Below, piece by piece: positions 30,383 to 39,303 of a stretch of 64,000 nucleotides of DNA (position 1 is the stretch's first letter; every line of letters starts with the position of its first letter). The translations under genes and the position numbers were made by a program. Origin of the DNA: Streptococcus pluranimalium (GTDB taxonomy: Bacteria; Bacillota; Bacilli; Lactobacillales; Streptococcaceae); the NCBI RefSeq assembly GCF_002953735.1, contig NZ_CP025536.1, positions 688,001-752,000 of the forward strand. The letters run 5' to 3'. A model generated the notes under the pieces. That model worked only from the letters and a program-made list of their open reading frames with translations. It made no database searches and was not told the origin of the DNA.

Positions 30383-30904
30383 TTAGATTTGTACCGCTTT
30401 ATGAATGGTTTCAGCAATTTCTTGACTTGATTCATGATAGTTTGTTTCCATCCATTTATAGATGATTGTTTTAACTGTTAAGACAAAAAGTTCAAAGGCA
30501 AATTTTTCTGGAATATCATAACCTTCTTCTAACTGTTTTTCAAGATCAGAGATATCTGAGTTTCTAATAGTTGTTTTAATATATTCGGTGATCGACTCAT
30601 CGAAATTTGGCAGGTGTTTTTTTAAGGATTGAAAATAGCAACCGTTGGTTTTGATATAGTCCAACATCTCAGTTAAAATAGGGATATTGAACAATAGATT
30701 TTTGTTCAAGATGTGATTAATATCGTCGATTGCAGTGTTGATACATTCGTTATTTAGATCATCTATACCACTAAAATAATGGTAAAAGGTTGTACGACTT
30801 GTTTGGGCACGATGAACAATATCTGTGATAGTGATTTTCCCTTTGGATTTTTCATTGAGGAGAGAAGCATAGGCAGAGATGATTTTTCTTTTTGTAGGAG
30901 TCAT
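30383..30904 (-). CDS. TetR-family transcriptional regulator
   Basis: 173 residues from the ATG at 30904, behind AAGGTGG; an in-frame GTG at 30919 overlaps that site. Helix-turn-helix near residues 20-50 (TITDIVHRAQTSRTTFYHYF), then a helical effector domain. It lies 137 bp upstream of the CPBP protease gene on the same strand and may control it, or act on gdhA on the other side; neither is shown by sequence. Effector unknown. Confidence 0.85.
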   Translation of the reverse strand: MTPTKRKIISAYASLLNEKSKGKITITDIVHRAQTSRTTFYHYFSGIDDLNNECINTAIDDINHILNKNLLFNIPILTEMLDYIKTNGCYFQSLKKHLPNFDESITEYIKTTIRNSDISDLEKQLEEGYDIPEKFAFELFVLTVKTIIYKWMETNYHESSQEIAETIHKAVQI

Positions 30905-31104
30905 AGCGATATTGTCCACCTTGATTTTTGGTTAATTGAAACATATTATAGTCGATTTTTATCAAATTCACAAAGAAAAATGATAATCGATAAGTAAAAA
31001 TTCGTCTTTTGAGATTCTTTAGAAATCTAGCCTATCTTTTTTATAGATAATGTTATTTTTTCTGACATAAAATCCGTAAAATAATCAAAAAATCAAGAAA
31101 AAAC

Positions 31105-31133
31105 TTGACATAAATATTCTGAAAATTTATACT
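31105..31133 (+). promoter_or_regulatory. promoter of gdhA
   Basis: -35 TTGACA (31105-31110), 17-bp spacer, -10 TATACT (31128-31133): near-consensus. Confidence 0.8.
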
Positions 31134-31143
31134 ATTTGAGTAA

Positions 31144-32526
<1,383 letters not shown>

Positions 32527-32540
32527 AACAAAAAATAGAT

Positions 32541-32566
32541 AAGGTTGGATGTTTCCAACCTTTTTT
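32541..32566 (+). terminator. intrinsic terminator after gdhA
   Basis: AAGGTTGGA pairs with TCCAACCTT around TGTT, then a T run. Confidence 0.88.
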
Positions 32567-32582
32567 GACAAAGGAGAACATG

Positions 32583-33458
32583 ATGACAAGACTATACACA
32601 GATACTGTTATTTTTGCTATGGATAAGACAAACAAACCAGTTGCAAGAGCCAAGAGTGGAGATCGTGTCACTTTTGAAACCTTGGATTGTTTCTCAAATA
32701 CGGTAACATCAGAAAAAGATGTGGTTAGTCATATTGACATGGATCAAGTCAATCCAGCGACAGGGCCCTTATTTGTTGAAGGAGCTCAGACAGGTGATAC
32801 ACTAAAGGTGACGATTCACACTATTACTATCGAAGAACAAGGCGTTGTTATTGCCTCGCCAGGTTTTGGACAATTTGCCAATGAGGTGACAGAGGAAGAA
32901 ACTCTTATCTGCCAAGTTACCAATGATAAGGTTCTATACAAAGGTTTAGGATTACCCCTAAGAAAAATGATTGGCGTCATTGGAACAGCTCCAGCTGGTG
33001 AACCAGTCAATACCGGAACGCCGCATGATCATGGTGGTAATATGGATACGACGGCTATTACAGAAGGTTCCATCCTTTATTTACCAGTCAATACAGAAGG
33101 AGCTCTTCTAGCTATGGGAGACGTCCATGCGACCATGGGAGATGGCGAAATCATGGGATCAGGCTTAGAAATTCCAGCGGTCATTGAGGTCACTGTCGAA
33201 GTGCTTAAAAATTGTGATTACCCTCTGCCAATGGTTGAGACCAAGGACAAGTGGATCACGATTGCCTCTCGCCAGACGATGGAAGATGCGACGAAACTAG
33301 CTCTTGACAATATGAACAGCTTTATCCAATCGCAGTCAGATCTGACCTTTAACCAAGCTGGTATGTTGCTATCGCTAGCAGGAGATGTGATTGCCAGCCA
33401 GCTTGTAAACCCCAATGTCACCATGAGAGTAGAGTTGCCGAAAGGAATTTTGAAATAG
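32583..33458 (+). CDS. acetamidase/formamidase family protein
   Basis: 291 residues. The second of two adjacent ATG codons (32583) gives better spacing to AAAGGAG. Beta-rich FmdA/AmdA fold with ATGPLFVEGAQTGDTL near 60, GTPHDHGGNMDT near 145, and GDVHATMGDGEIMGSGLE near 180, the usual metal-site segments with His and Asp. It hydrolyses formamide or small amides to ammonia and acid, fitting a place next to gdhA, which captures ammonia. The natural substrate is unknown. Confidence 0.88.
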   Translation: MTRLYTDTVIFAMDKTNKPVARAKSGDRVTFETLDCFSNTVTSEKDVVSHIDMDQVNPATGPLFVEGAQTGDTLKVTIHTITIEEQGVVIASPGFGQFANEVTEEETLICQVTNDKVLYKGLGLPLRKMIGVIGTAPAGEPVNTGTPHDHGGNMDTTAITEGSILYLPVNTEGALLAMGDVHATMGDGEIMGSGLEIPAVIEVTVEVLKNCDYPLPMVETKDKWITIASRQTMEDATKLALDNMNSFIQSQSDLTFNQAGMLLSLAGDVIASQLVNPNVTMRVELPKGILK

Positions 33459-33499
33459 TTGGTTAAAGGGCATAAGAGATTGAGAAATTTGCACAAACA

Positions 33500-33529
33500 T
33501 TGGTTTTTCAGAATAAAGCATGATATAAT
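33500..33529 (+). promoter_or_regulatory. orphan extended -10 promoter
   Basis: TTGGTT (33500-33505), 18-bp spacer and TGATATAAT (extended -10, 33521-33529). The next plus-strand gene begins at 33710, beyond a terminator at 33609, so this could make a short RNA or feed the lipoprotein array by readthrough. Confidence 0.45.
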
Positions 33530-33608
33530 GATTGAAAAAGTTAAATAATAAAGACTGCCAAAAGGGTAGACACATTTTGTATTCTCATTTTTAATAAGTC
33601 AATATAAT

Positions 33609-33642
33609 AAAGCCCTCGGAAAACTATATTTTCGAGGGCTTT
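33609..33642 (+). terminator. intrinsic terminator ahead of the lipoprotein array
   Basis: AAAGCCCTCG pairs perfectly with CGAGGGCTTT; inner A/T pairing extends the stem around CTAT. Confidence 0.75.
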
Positions 33643-33646
33643 GGTG

Positions 33647-33665
33647 ATTAATGGGCACCATTAAT
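33647..33665. promoter_or_regulatory. short perfect palindrome
   Basis: ATTAATGG-GCA-CCATTAAT, 45 bp before the first lipoprotein gene and just after the terminator. It could be an operator; the regulator is unknown. Confidence 0.35.
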
Positions 33666-33709
33666 ACCCCTGTTGTGAATGGTTAGAAATGTAACAAGGA
33701 GGATTTCAC

Positions 33710-34444
33710 ATGAAAAAGATAAGGTCTCGTCAGCTGTTGAAGACAGTTTGTTTAGGAATTTTAGGAGGACTATTGATTATGGGGTTAGCAGGTTGTGATG
33801 TTAGAAAAAATAGTCGTGCTTATTTAGAAAGCAAGGCAGCAGAATTAGACCGTGTTTTTCCAACTAAAAATTTAGAGGATTTATTTGACGAGTTTCCGGG
33901 TGGGTTTAAATTATGGGGATTATATGATATAAAGGACGAAAACGGATATAGCTATTTGCAAGATATAAAACTTAATGGTCATTCAAAAAATAAAAAAATA
34001 ACCGGTATTGTCCAAAATGTAAAAACAACAGCCGAACCAACCTATAAAGAAGAAGTTTTAAAAGAAAGCAAGTTTGAATATAAAAATGGGCAATTTAAGT
34101 TTGACAATCCAGAATTTAAAGAAAGTGACCTTGTAGTTGATGGGTTTTTGGTACAGTATTTAACGATTAATAAAAATGTATTATCTCAATCAAAGCTACT
34201 CTCAAAATCTTATAGTTGGGAAACAGAGGATGGAGTGATTTCTTACAAGTTAGTTGATAAAGCCTTGAATCAATATTTAAATGAAGATAGCAATGCGAAA
34301 GTTGATATGATCATCGATATTGATTACGAAACGATTCACGATGATGGATATGGCTATGCTTTAACATTTAAGTATGGAAAAGATGTTAAGTACTCTATAG
34401 GGGTAGCTGGCTATGATGAAGCAGGAGATAACAATGAAGAATAG
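33710..34444 (+). CDS. T7SS lipase immunity-like lipoprotein, array copy 1
   Basis: 244 residues. Signal peptide with lipobox LAGC (lipidated Cys29), so anchored on the outer face of the membrane. Residues 30-66 (KNSRAYLE, AELDRVFPTKNLEDLF, EFPGGF) are shared by all copies; the rest is variable. AAGGAGG precedes the ATG. The stop overlaps the start of a truncated lipase gene by 11 bp. By analogy with S. aureus TilA, a surface lipoprotein that neutralises the TslA lipase, it probably gives immunity. Matching partner toxin unknown. A TipC-type immunity protein was considered but no cognate TelC-like gene is present. Confidence 0.75.
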   Translation: MKKIRSRQLLKTVCLGILGGLLIMGLAGCDVRKNSRAYLESKAAELDRVFPTKNLEDLFDEFPGGFKLWGLYDIKDENGYSYLQDIKLNGHSKNKKITGIVQNVKTTAEPTYKEEVLKESKFEYKNGQFKFDNPEFKESDLVVDGFLVQYLTINKNVLSQSKLLSKSYSWETEDGVISYKLVDKALNQYLNEDSNAKVDMIIDIDYETIHDDGYGYALTFKYGKDVKYSIGVAGYDEAGDNNEE

Positions 34445-34730
34445 TAATATCTCAACTTTAGACGCATCAAATTGGACTTATGAATTTGAAAAATTGGTTA
34501 TAGATAAACCTAAAACAATTAATAAATTATCGGCAGTCGAGTCGAGAGTGGGGAGTAAACTCCCTACCCACCTCGAATACCTTGACAGCACCTATGATGA
34601 CAAAACAAGCACCAGTGGCACTGCCTTTCTAGACAAAAACACCGGAGAGGTTATTATAGCCTGTACAGGAACCAATAAGGATGGCAATGCTGTTCAGGAT
34701 ATTATTGGTGCTGATTTAGGATTTGGCTAG
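34434..34730 (+). pseudogene. 5' fragment of TslA-like lipase gene, stub 1
   Basis: 98 codons. Residues 1-94 match the intact lipase at 36685 almost exactly (STLDASNWTYEFEKL, then HLEYLDSTYD, GTSGTAFLDKNTGEV), including the KLVIDKPKTINKL segment. The frame then runs into FG and a stop at the join, before the catalytic GHSLGG. It cannot be an active lipase. Start overlaps the lipoprotein stop, as in the intact unit. Read as a remnant of recombination; a short expressed peptide is not excluded. Confidence 0.8.
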
Positions 34731-34750
34731 CCTTAGTGTTAATCTATAAT
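34723..34750 (+). promoter_or_regulatory. possible promoter at the unit 1/unit 2 join
   Basis: TTGGCT (34723-34728), 16-bp spacer, TATAAT (34745-34750), 38 bp before the second lipoprotein start. It may let the second unit be expressed on its own. Confidence 0.35.
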
Positions 34751-34787
34751 ATGGTGGCAGTCAGAAATGTAACAAGGAGGATTTCAC

Positions 34788-35519
34788 GTGAAAAAGATAA
34801 GGTCTTGTCAGCTGTTGAAGACAGTTTGTTTAGTAATTTTAGGAGGATTGTTGGTCATGGGTTTAGTAGGTTGTGATGTTAGAAAAAATAGTCGTGCTTA
34901 TTTAGAAGGCAAGGCAGCAGAATTAGACCGTGTTTTTCCAACTAAAAATTTAGAGGATTTATTTGACGAGTTTCCGGGTGGGTTTACTTTTAGTACAATT
35001 TACTGGATGGATGATAAAGATGGTTGGTCTTATGCTCAAAAAATAAAGATTAAAGGAGACGGAAAAACTAGAAAGGTAACTGGCTTAGTAAAAAACATTA
35101 GAACAAAAGCAGAACCAGTCTATCGAAAGGAAGTTCTAAAAAAATCAGAAATTACTTACCAAGATGGACAATTAATTTTCGAAAATCCAGACTTTACTCT
35201 GGGAGAGTTAGAAACCAATGGTTATCTAATGAAAAAATTAGAAATTAGTAAAAATTCACTTTCGAAACTAAAGTTATTATCAAAATCTTATAATCTTGAG
35301 ACTGGTGATGGGAGCTTGAGCTATGAATTAAACAATACAAAAGTGTCTAATTTTCTAAAAGTTAGCCGAGAAAATCCTATTGTTATGTATATAGATATTG
35401 ATTACGAAACAATTCATGATGGAGCTTATAAATATGGTATTTCCTTGAAACAGGAAGATGATATAAAATACGTCATGGGTATAACAGGTAATGAGAATTT
35501 GAAAGGTAGTAAGAAGTGA
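34788..35519 (+). CDS. T7SS lipase immunity-like lipoprotein, array copy 2
   Basis: 243 residues from GTG behind AAGGAGG. Lipobox LVGC (Cys29). The N-terminal 66 residues are nearly identical to copies 1 and 3; after GGF the sequence diverges (for example TFSTIYWMDDKDGW). YIDIDYETIHDG near the C-terminus is again shared with copy 1. It ends GTGA, overlapping a second lipase stub. Probable outer-face immunity lipoprotein of different specificity; assignment rests on linkage and the TilA analogy. Confidence 0.75.
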   Translation: MKKIRSCQLLKTVCLVILGGLLVMGLVGCDVRKNSRAYLEGKAAELDRVFPTKNLEDLFDEFPGGFTFSTIYWMDDKDGWSYAQKIKIKGDGKTRKVTGLVKNIRTKAEPVYRKEVLKKSEITYQDGQLIFENPDFTLGELETNGYLMKKLEISKNSLSKLKLLSKSYNLETGDGSLSYELNNTKVSNFLKVSRENPIVMYIDIDYETIHDGAYKYGISLKQEDDIKYVMGITGNENLKGSKK

Positions 35520-35893
35520 AAAATAGTAATATCTCAACTTTAGACGCATCAAATTGGACCTATGAATTTGAAAAATCGGCCATCCAAGGAATCTCTAAAG
35601 AAAGAATTGTAGAATCTATAACTGAGAGAGTAGAGAGTAATTTTCCCACCCACCTCGAATACCTCGACAGCACATACGATAATAAGACAGGCACGAGCGG
35701 CACTGCCTTTCTAGACAAGAACACAGGCGAGGTTATTATAGCCTACACAGGAACCAATAAGGATGGCAATGCCCTTCAGGATATCATTGGTGCTGATTTA
35801 AGCGGCATCGGGATGGGATTTGGTAATTCCGAGTATTACGGTAGTTATTATGTTAAAATAATACGTATAGATAGCATAATGATTCTTGTTTGA
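35516..35893 (+). pseudogene. 5' fragment of TslA-like lipase gene, stub 2
   Basis: 125 codons from a GTG overlapping the lipoprotein stop. Residues 1-20 and 43-95 match the intact lipase, but residues 21-42 are a different sequence (AIQGISKERIVESITERVE), so it descends from another toxin allele. After ADLSGIGMGFG the match ends and unrelated sequence leads to a stop. The catalytic GHSLGG is missing, so no lipase activity is expected. Confidence 0.8.
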
Positions 35894-35960
35894 TTGTTAG
35901 ATTTCTAAGTGTTAGTAAAGCTATTGGTAATAGTTAGAAATGTAACAAGGAGGATTTCAC

Positions 35961-36695
35961 GTGAAAAAGATAGGGTCTTGTCAGCTGTTGAAGACAGTTT
36001 GTTTAGTAATTTTAGGAGGATTGTTGGTCATGGGTTTAGCAGGTTGTGATGTTAGAAAAAATAGTCGTGCTTATTTAGAAAGCAAGGCAGCAGAATTAGA
36101 CCGTGTTTTTCCAACGAAGAATTTGGAAGACTTATTTGAAGAGTTTCCGGGTGGGTTTAAATTAGGAAGTTATTACTTAAAGGCAGAAAATGACAAAGAA
36201 GCAATTTCACAAACTATAGAGATAGTTGGTAACTCAACGACAAAAGAAATTGATGGAGTCATTAAAAATATTAAGGCAACAGACAATTCATCATATAATG
36301 AGGAAATTTTAAAAGAAAGTAAATTTAAGTACGTCAATAATGAATTTGTCTTTGATAATGATAATTTTACTGCGAAGGATTTAGAAACAAGAGACTTCTT
36401 AATAAATCAAATGGCGATTGATTCCAAAAAATTAACCGAGCTAAAATTATTGTCAAAATCTTACAGTTTTGATACTGGTAGTGGGAATCTACGATATCAA
36501 TTAAAAGATAAAAAAATCACTCAATTTTTGAATTATAAGAATAATCCAACATTGGAAATGATAATTGATATTGATTACCCTACTATCCACGAAAGTAAAT
36601 ATGAATATTCAGTAACTTTACAAACTAAGAAAGATTTAAAATATATTATTAGCTTTAAAGGTTACGAAACTCTAGGTGAAGAAAATGAAGAATAG
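35961..36695 (+). CDS. T7SS lipase immunity-like lipoprotein, cognate copy 3
   Basis: 244 residues from GTG behind AAGGAGG. Lipobox LAGC (Cys29), shared N-terminal block, then a distinct middle (KLGSYYLKAENDKEA) and a C-terminal MIIDIDYPTIHES. It overlaps the intact lipase gene by 11 bp, so it is the best candidate for the cognate immunity protein of that lipase. Exposed on the outer face of the membrane, where a lipase returning from outside would act. Not recognised by domain name; the role follows from position and similarity of layout to TilA-TslA. Confidence 0.78.
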   Translation: MKKIGSCQLLKTVCLVILGGLLVMGLAGCDVRKNSRAYLESKAAELDRVFPTKNLEDLFEEFPGGFKLGSYYLKAENDKEAISQTIEIVGNSTTKEIDGVIKNIKATDNSSYNEEILKESKFKYVNNEFVFDNDNFTAKDLETRDFLINQMAIDSKKLTELKLLSKSYSFDTGSGNLRYQLKDKKITQFLNYKNNPTLEMIIDIDYPTIHESKYEYSVTLQTKKDLKYIISFKGYETLGEENEE

Positions 36696-37941
36696 TAATA
36701 TATCAACTTTAGACGCTTCAAACTGGACTTACGAGTTTGAAAAATTGGTTATAGATAAACCTAAAACAATTAATAAATTATCGGCAGTTGAGTTGAGAGT
36801 GGGGAGTAAACTGCCTACCCACCTCGAATACCTCGACAGCACATACGATAATAAGACAGGCACGAGCGGCACCGCTTTTCTCGATAAGAACACAGGCGAG
36901 GTTATTATAGCCTATACAGGAACCAATAAGGATGGTAATGCTGTTCAGGATATTGTTGGTGCTGATTTAGGGGGTATTGCGATAGGTCTTGGAGTGCATT
37001 ACCAACCCGCTTTTGATTTTTATGAAACGATTCGCGGACGGTATGGAGATAACATCACCTTAACGGGACATTCTTTGGGAGGAAACGTTGCTCAACGGGT
37101 TGCGCTTGAATACAATGTTGATAACACGGTAGTCTACAATTCTGCGCCATTATATGTCAATCAGACATATGGATTCAAAGAGAGACTATATGATTGGGTG
37201 ACACCGGGAGAGAGTAACGTTGAGAGAATTGATCAACAGCGTGAAACATTTACTGGTCAGGTGACACGTATCACCACGAAATGGGACCAGTTAAACCTTT
37301 TAACTGGTCCTTTTAGAGACGTTCATCTAGGAGAAGAATACATCCTTAAGAACTCAGGCGGTCATGGTTTAAACGATATAGTCAAAGACAAGGGGCAATT
37401 AACGCAAGTTCAAAAGATTCTAAAGCAACGAGGTCTAGGGACAGTGACGACAGTCGAGAAAAAACAAGCCAAGACCCTGGAAACAGTCAAAACGAGCTTA
37501 GCTAATTTGAGAAAACTTAAGAAGCAGTTTTCAGCCTCGGGAGGAGGTTTATCAAGTAACGAGCAACTCTATCTGGAAAAGGAGCAAGCTTTGATTTTAG
37601 CTTCTGGTATTCATGCTGCAGCTGTGACGGGTCGTGAAGACATAGCGTCTTTGGCTGAGAAGGCAGTCAAAAAAGCTGAGGATCTATATGCTAAAACCAA
37701 TCATATACCAGCCATGGTTACAGAGCTAAGCCTAGATGAAGTAAAAGCCGTCTATGCAGAAGCTGGTGTGACTGAAAATAGTATTGTTGGAAAAACTAAG
37801 ACGCATTTTGAAAAGAAGGTTAAAAAAGCTGATAACTTTGTCGAACCATTTGAAACCTTAAAGACAAATATAGGTCTTACCGTAGATGAGCTCGTTGCAT
37901 CTGATAGCACACTGGCAGGAGAAATTGGTCATGCAGGATAA
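36685..37941 (+). CDS. tslA: TslA-like T7SS lipase toxin (N-terminal lipase, C-terminal targeting domain)
   Basis: 418 residues. The ATG at 36685 is used as it matches the other units; a GTG at 36676 is weaker. The N-terminal alpha/beta hydrolase (about 1-245) has Ser130 in TGHSLGG, probable Asp201 in TTKWDQLN and His227 in SGGHGLND. The C-terminal part (about 250-418) is helical, rich in Ala/Glu/Lys, like a T7SS targeting (LXG-like) domain. There is no signal peptide. This reversed order, toxin first, is what is described for S. aureus TslA, a phospholipase exported by T7SS. The next two genes would encode its partner proteins. The first of the three array units lacking truncation. Confidence 0.82.
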   Translation: MKNSNISTLDASNWTYEFEKLVIDKPKTINKLSAVELRVGSKLPTHLEYLDSTYDNKTGTSGTAFLDKNTGEVIIAYTGTNKDGNAVQDIVGADLGGIAIGLGVHYQPAFDFYETIRGRYGDNITLTGHSLGGNVAQRVALEYNVDNTVVYNSAPLYVNQTYGFKERLYDWVTPGESNVERIDQQRETFTGQVTRITTKWDQLNLLTGPFRDVHLGEEYILKNSGGHGLNDIVKDKGQLTQVQKILKQRGLGTVTTVEKKQAKTLETVKTSLANLRKLKKQFSASGGGLSSNEQLYLEKEQALILASGIHAAAVTGREDIASLAEKAVKKAEDLYAKTNHIPAMVTELSLDEVKAVYAEAGVTENSIVGKTKTHFEKKVKKADNFVEPFETLKTNIGLTVDELVASDSTLAGEIGHAG

Positions 37942-38335
37942 GATTGATCGTATCAATACAGAGATTCTGAAAGATCAGATAGCTCTGGAAGATTTGGAAA
38001 TAGACCATCAAAAGAAATTAAAGGTACTTGAAGAAGAATATAATCTGCTAGAAGAAGACTTTTATCGGATAAGAACGATTTTTGAACAATCAGCCGAAGC
38101 GGCTCACTATGATGCAGACTATTTCAATAATCCTGATGGTTTGGCAACTTTTTATAAGGCGCTGGGTGATTTTTCAGAAGCGGCAGAAACAAAATTTTTT
38201 GAGGATAGAAATCAACTCACTCAAAAAGAGGAAGCTATTTTGACTGATTTTTCTCGTAAAAAAGGATTGTTAGAAGAAGAACTAAATCAGAAATACTATC
38301 AGCGCAAACGCTATTTCGAAGAAGCGGAGAGTTAG
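37931..38335 (+). CDS. TlaA/B-like T7SS partner protein, coiled-coil
   Basis: 134 residues from an ATG overlapping the lipase stop by 11 bp; an earlier in-frame start at 37886 lies inside the lipase gene. Almost entirely helical with long Glu/Lys heptads (residues 1-60 and 95-134), as expected of a helical hairpin. The gene in the same position of the second module (62224) has exactly the same length. Such small proteins bind the targeting domain of T7SS effectors before export (Lap/Tla type). The sequence alone gives no catalytic motif. Confidence 0.75.
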   Translation: MQDKIDRINTEILKDQIALEDLEIDHQKKLKVLEEEYNLLEEDFYRIRTIFEQSAEAAHYDADYFNNPDGLATFYKALGDFSEAAETKFFEDRNQLTQKEEAILTDFSRKKGLLEEELNQKYYQRKRYFEEAES

Positions 38336-38338
38336 AAA

Positions 38339-38641
38339 ATGGGCTATACAGAGATAATGGACATGATCACATCTGGCGCGACAGGGGGCGTGGAAGGTGC
38401 CAGAGCGTTAAAAAAGAAACTTGACCGATACTATATCAAAACCTATTGTGCGCCACCGATTAAAACAGATCGAAAGCAGATTGAAAAAACTTATGATGAA
38501 CTGATTGATGTCGCAGCAGCTTCTGCTGGAACAGCTGTTCAAACGATTGGTGCACAGATGGATTCAGGCATCAAAGGAAAATCTGGAAAAGCAGTTCTTA
38601 ATGTTGTCAATGATAACCGTAGTAAATTTTCAGATTTTTAA
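38339..38641 (+). CDS. TlaA/B-like small T7SS partner protein
   Basis: 100 residues, 3 bp after the previous gene. Helical and basic in the middle (ARALKKKLDRYY), then TYDELIDVAAASAGTAVQ and IKGKSGKAVLNVV. It aligns weakly with the 107-residue protein at 62647, sharing a MG start and an (N/G)IKGxxxK segment. Probably the second partner of the lipase targeting domain. No ribosome site of note (GCGGAGAGTTAGAAA). End of the module. Confidence 0.72.
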   Translation: MGYTEIMDMITSGATGGVEGARALKKKLDRYYIKTYCAPPIKTDRKQIEKTYDELIDVAAASAGTAVQTIGAQMDSGIKGKSGKAVLNVVNDNRSKFSDF

Positions 38642-38775
38642 AGGGTGCATAAGGCAAGGGATTTTGAAAAGTAAATCTTGTAATTGAGTGATTAAAAAAA
38701 GTTTGGGAAACTGTCAGAACAAATGGCTCTTAGGGAAGTAGCTAAAGTCTCAGATGGCAAAGTCTCAAACCTTTT

Positions 38776-38784
38776 TGCTATAAT
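38776..38784 (+). promoter_or_regulatory. extended -10 promoter of def-like gene
   Basis: TGCTATAAT 35 bp before the start codon. The 178-bp gap from 38642 otherwise shows nothing I recognise. Confidence 0.55.
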
Positions 38785-38819
38785 GGTAGCTAATCATAAG
38801 CAAACAAACAGGGGTTATC

Positions 38820-39230
38820 ATGATTAAAACAATTATCAAAGATACTTTTTTTCTAGGTCAAAGCTCACAACGTGCAAGCAAAGAAGACCTTTATATTGCG
38901 CAAGATTTACAGGATACGCTTGATTCTCATAGGGAATCTTGCGTCGGTTTAGCGGCTAATATGATTGGCTATCAAAAGCGTGTGATTATTATCAGCATGG
39001 GCTTTGTAGACCTAGTGATGTTCAATCCTGAGCTTGTCTCTAAAAGTGCTCCTTTCGATACAGAAGAGTCTTGTCTTTCTTTAACAGGAACTCGTCCAAC
39101 CAAACGCTATCGACAGATAAGCGTGACTTATCGCGATAGCAACTGGATGACAAAGACCATTACGTTAAGAGACTTTCCAGCACAAATCTGCCAGCATGAG
39201 CTAGATCATCTAGAAGGGATTATCATTTAG
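38820..39230 (+). CDS. def: peptide deformylase-like protein
   Basis: 136 residues, shorter than the main streptococcal deformylase (about 200). Metal ligands are Cys85 in ESCLSL and His126/His130 in QHELDH, with catalytic Glu127. Motif 1 reads GLAANMIG instead of GxGLAAxQ, so the Gln that stabilises the oxyanion is Asn (residue 47), and motif 2 has ESCLS instead of EGCLS. It may remove N-formyl groups slowly, act on other substrates, or be inactive. Single gene with its own promoter. Confidence 0.82.
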   Translation: MIKTIIKDTFFLGQSSQRASKEDLYIAQDLQDTLDSHRESCVGLAANMIGYQKRVIIISMGFVDLVMFNPELVSKSAPFDTEESCLSLTGTRPTKRYRQISVTYRDSNWMTKTITLRDFPAQICQHELDHLEGIII

Positions 39231-39303
39231 CCAAACAAATGGGTTGAAGAAATGTTGGAAAAGCATTACTATGAGTTAGTTATGATAAGAAGGAGGAGCT
39301 GAA

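Larger units (their letters stand above)
33685..36970 (+). repeat. three-unit tandem array (lipoprotein gene + 5' lipase gene)
   Basis: Each unit opens with a 223-bp block (33685-33907, 34763-34985, 35936-36158) of near-identical sequence: AGAAATGTAACAAGGAGG, the ribosome site and the first 66 codons of the lipoprotein. A divergent middle of about 500 bp follows, then a second conserved block of about 286 bp from the lipase 5' end (34434-34720, 35516-35800, 36685-36970). Conserved flanks around a variable centre are what homologous recombination cassettes look like. Confidence 0.85.

Noticed and set aside
34434..35893. Lipase stubs as independent small genes
   Set aside because: Both end shortly after the conserved block and lack the catalytic Ser, Asp and His; they are better read as remnants, though peptide expression is not excluded.
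33710..36695. TipC immunity family for the array lipoproteins
   Set aside because: The linked toxin is a GHSLGG lipase, not a TelC-like lipid II phosphatase, and I see no TipC signature.
33710..38641. Insertion sequence or phage driving the array
   Set aside because: No transposase, integrase or terminal inverted repeats were found in or beside the array; the repeats are the genes themselves.
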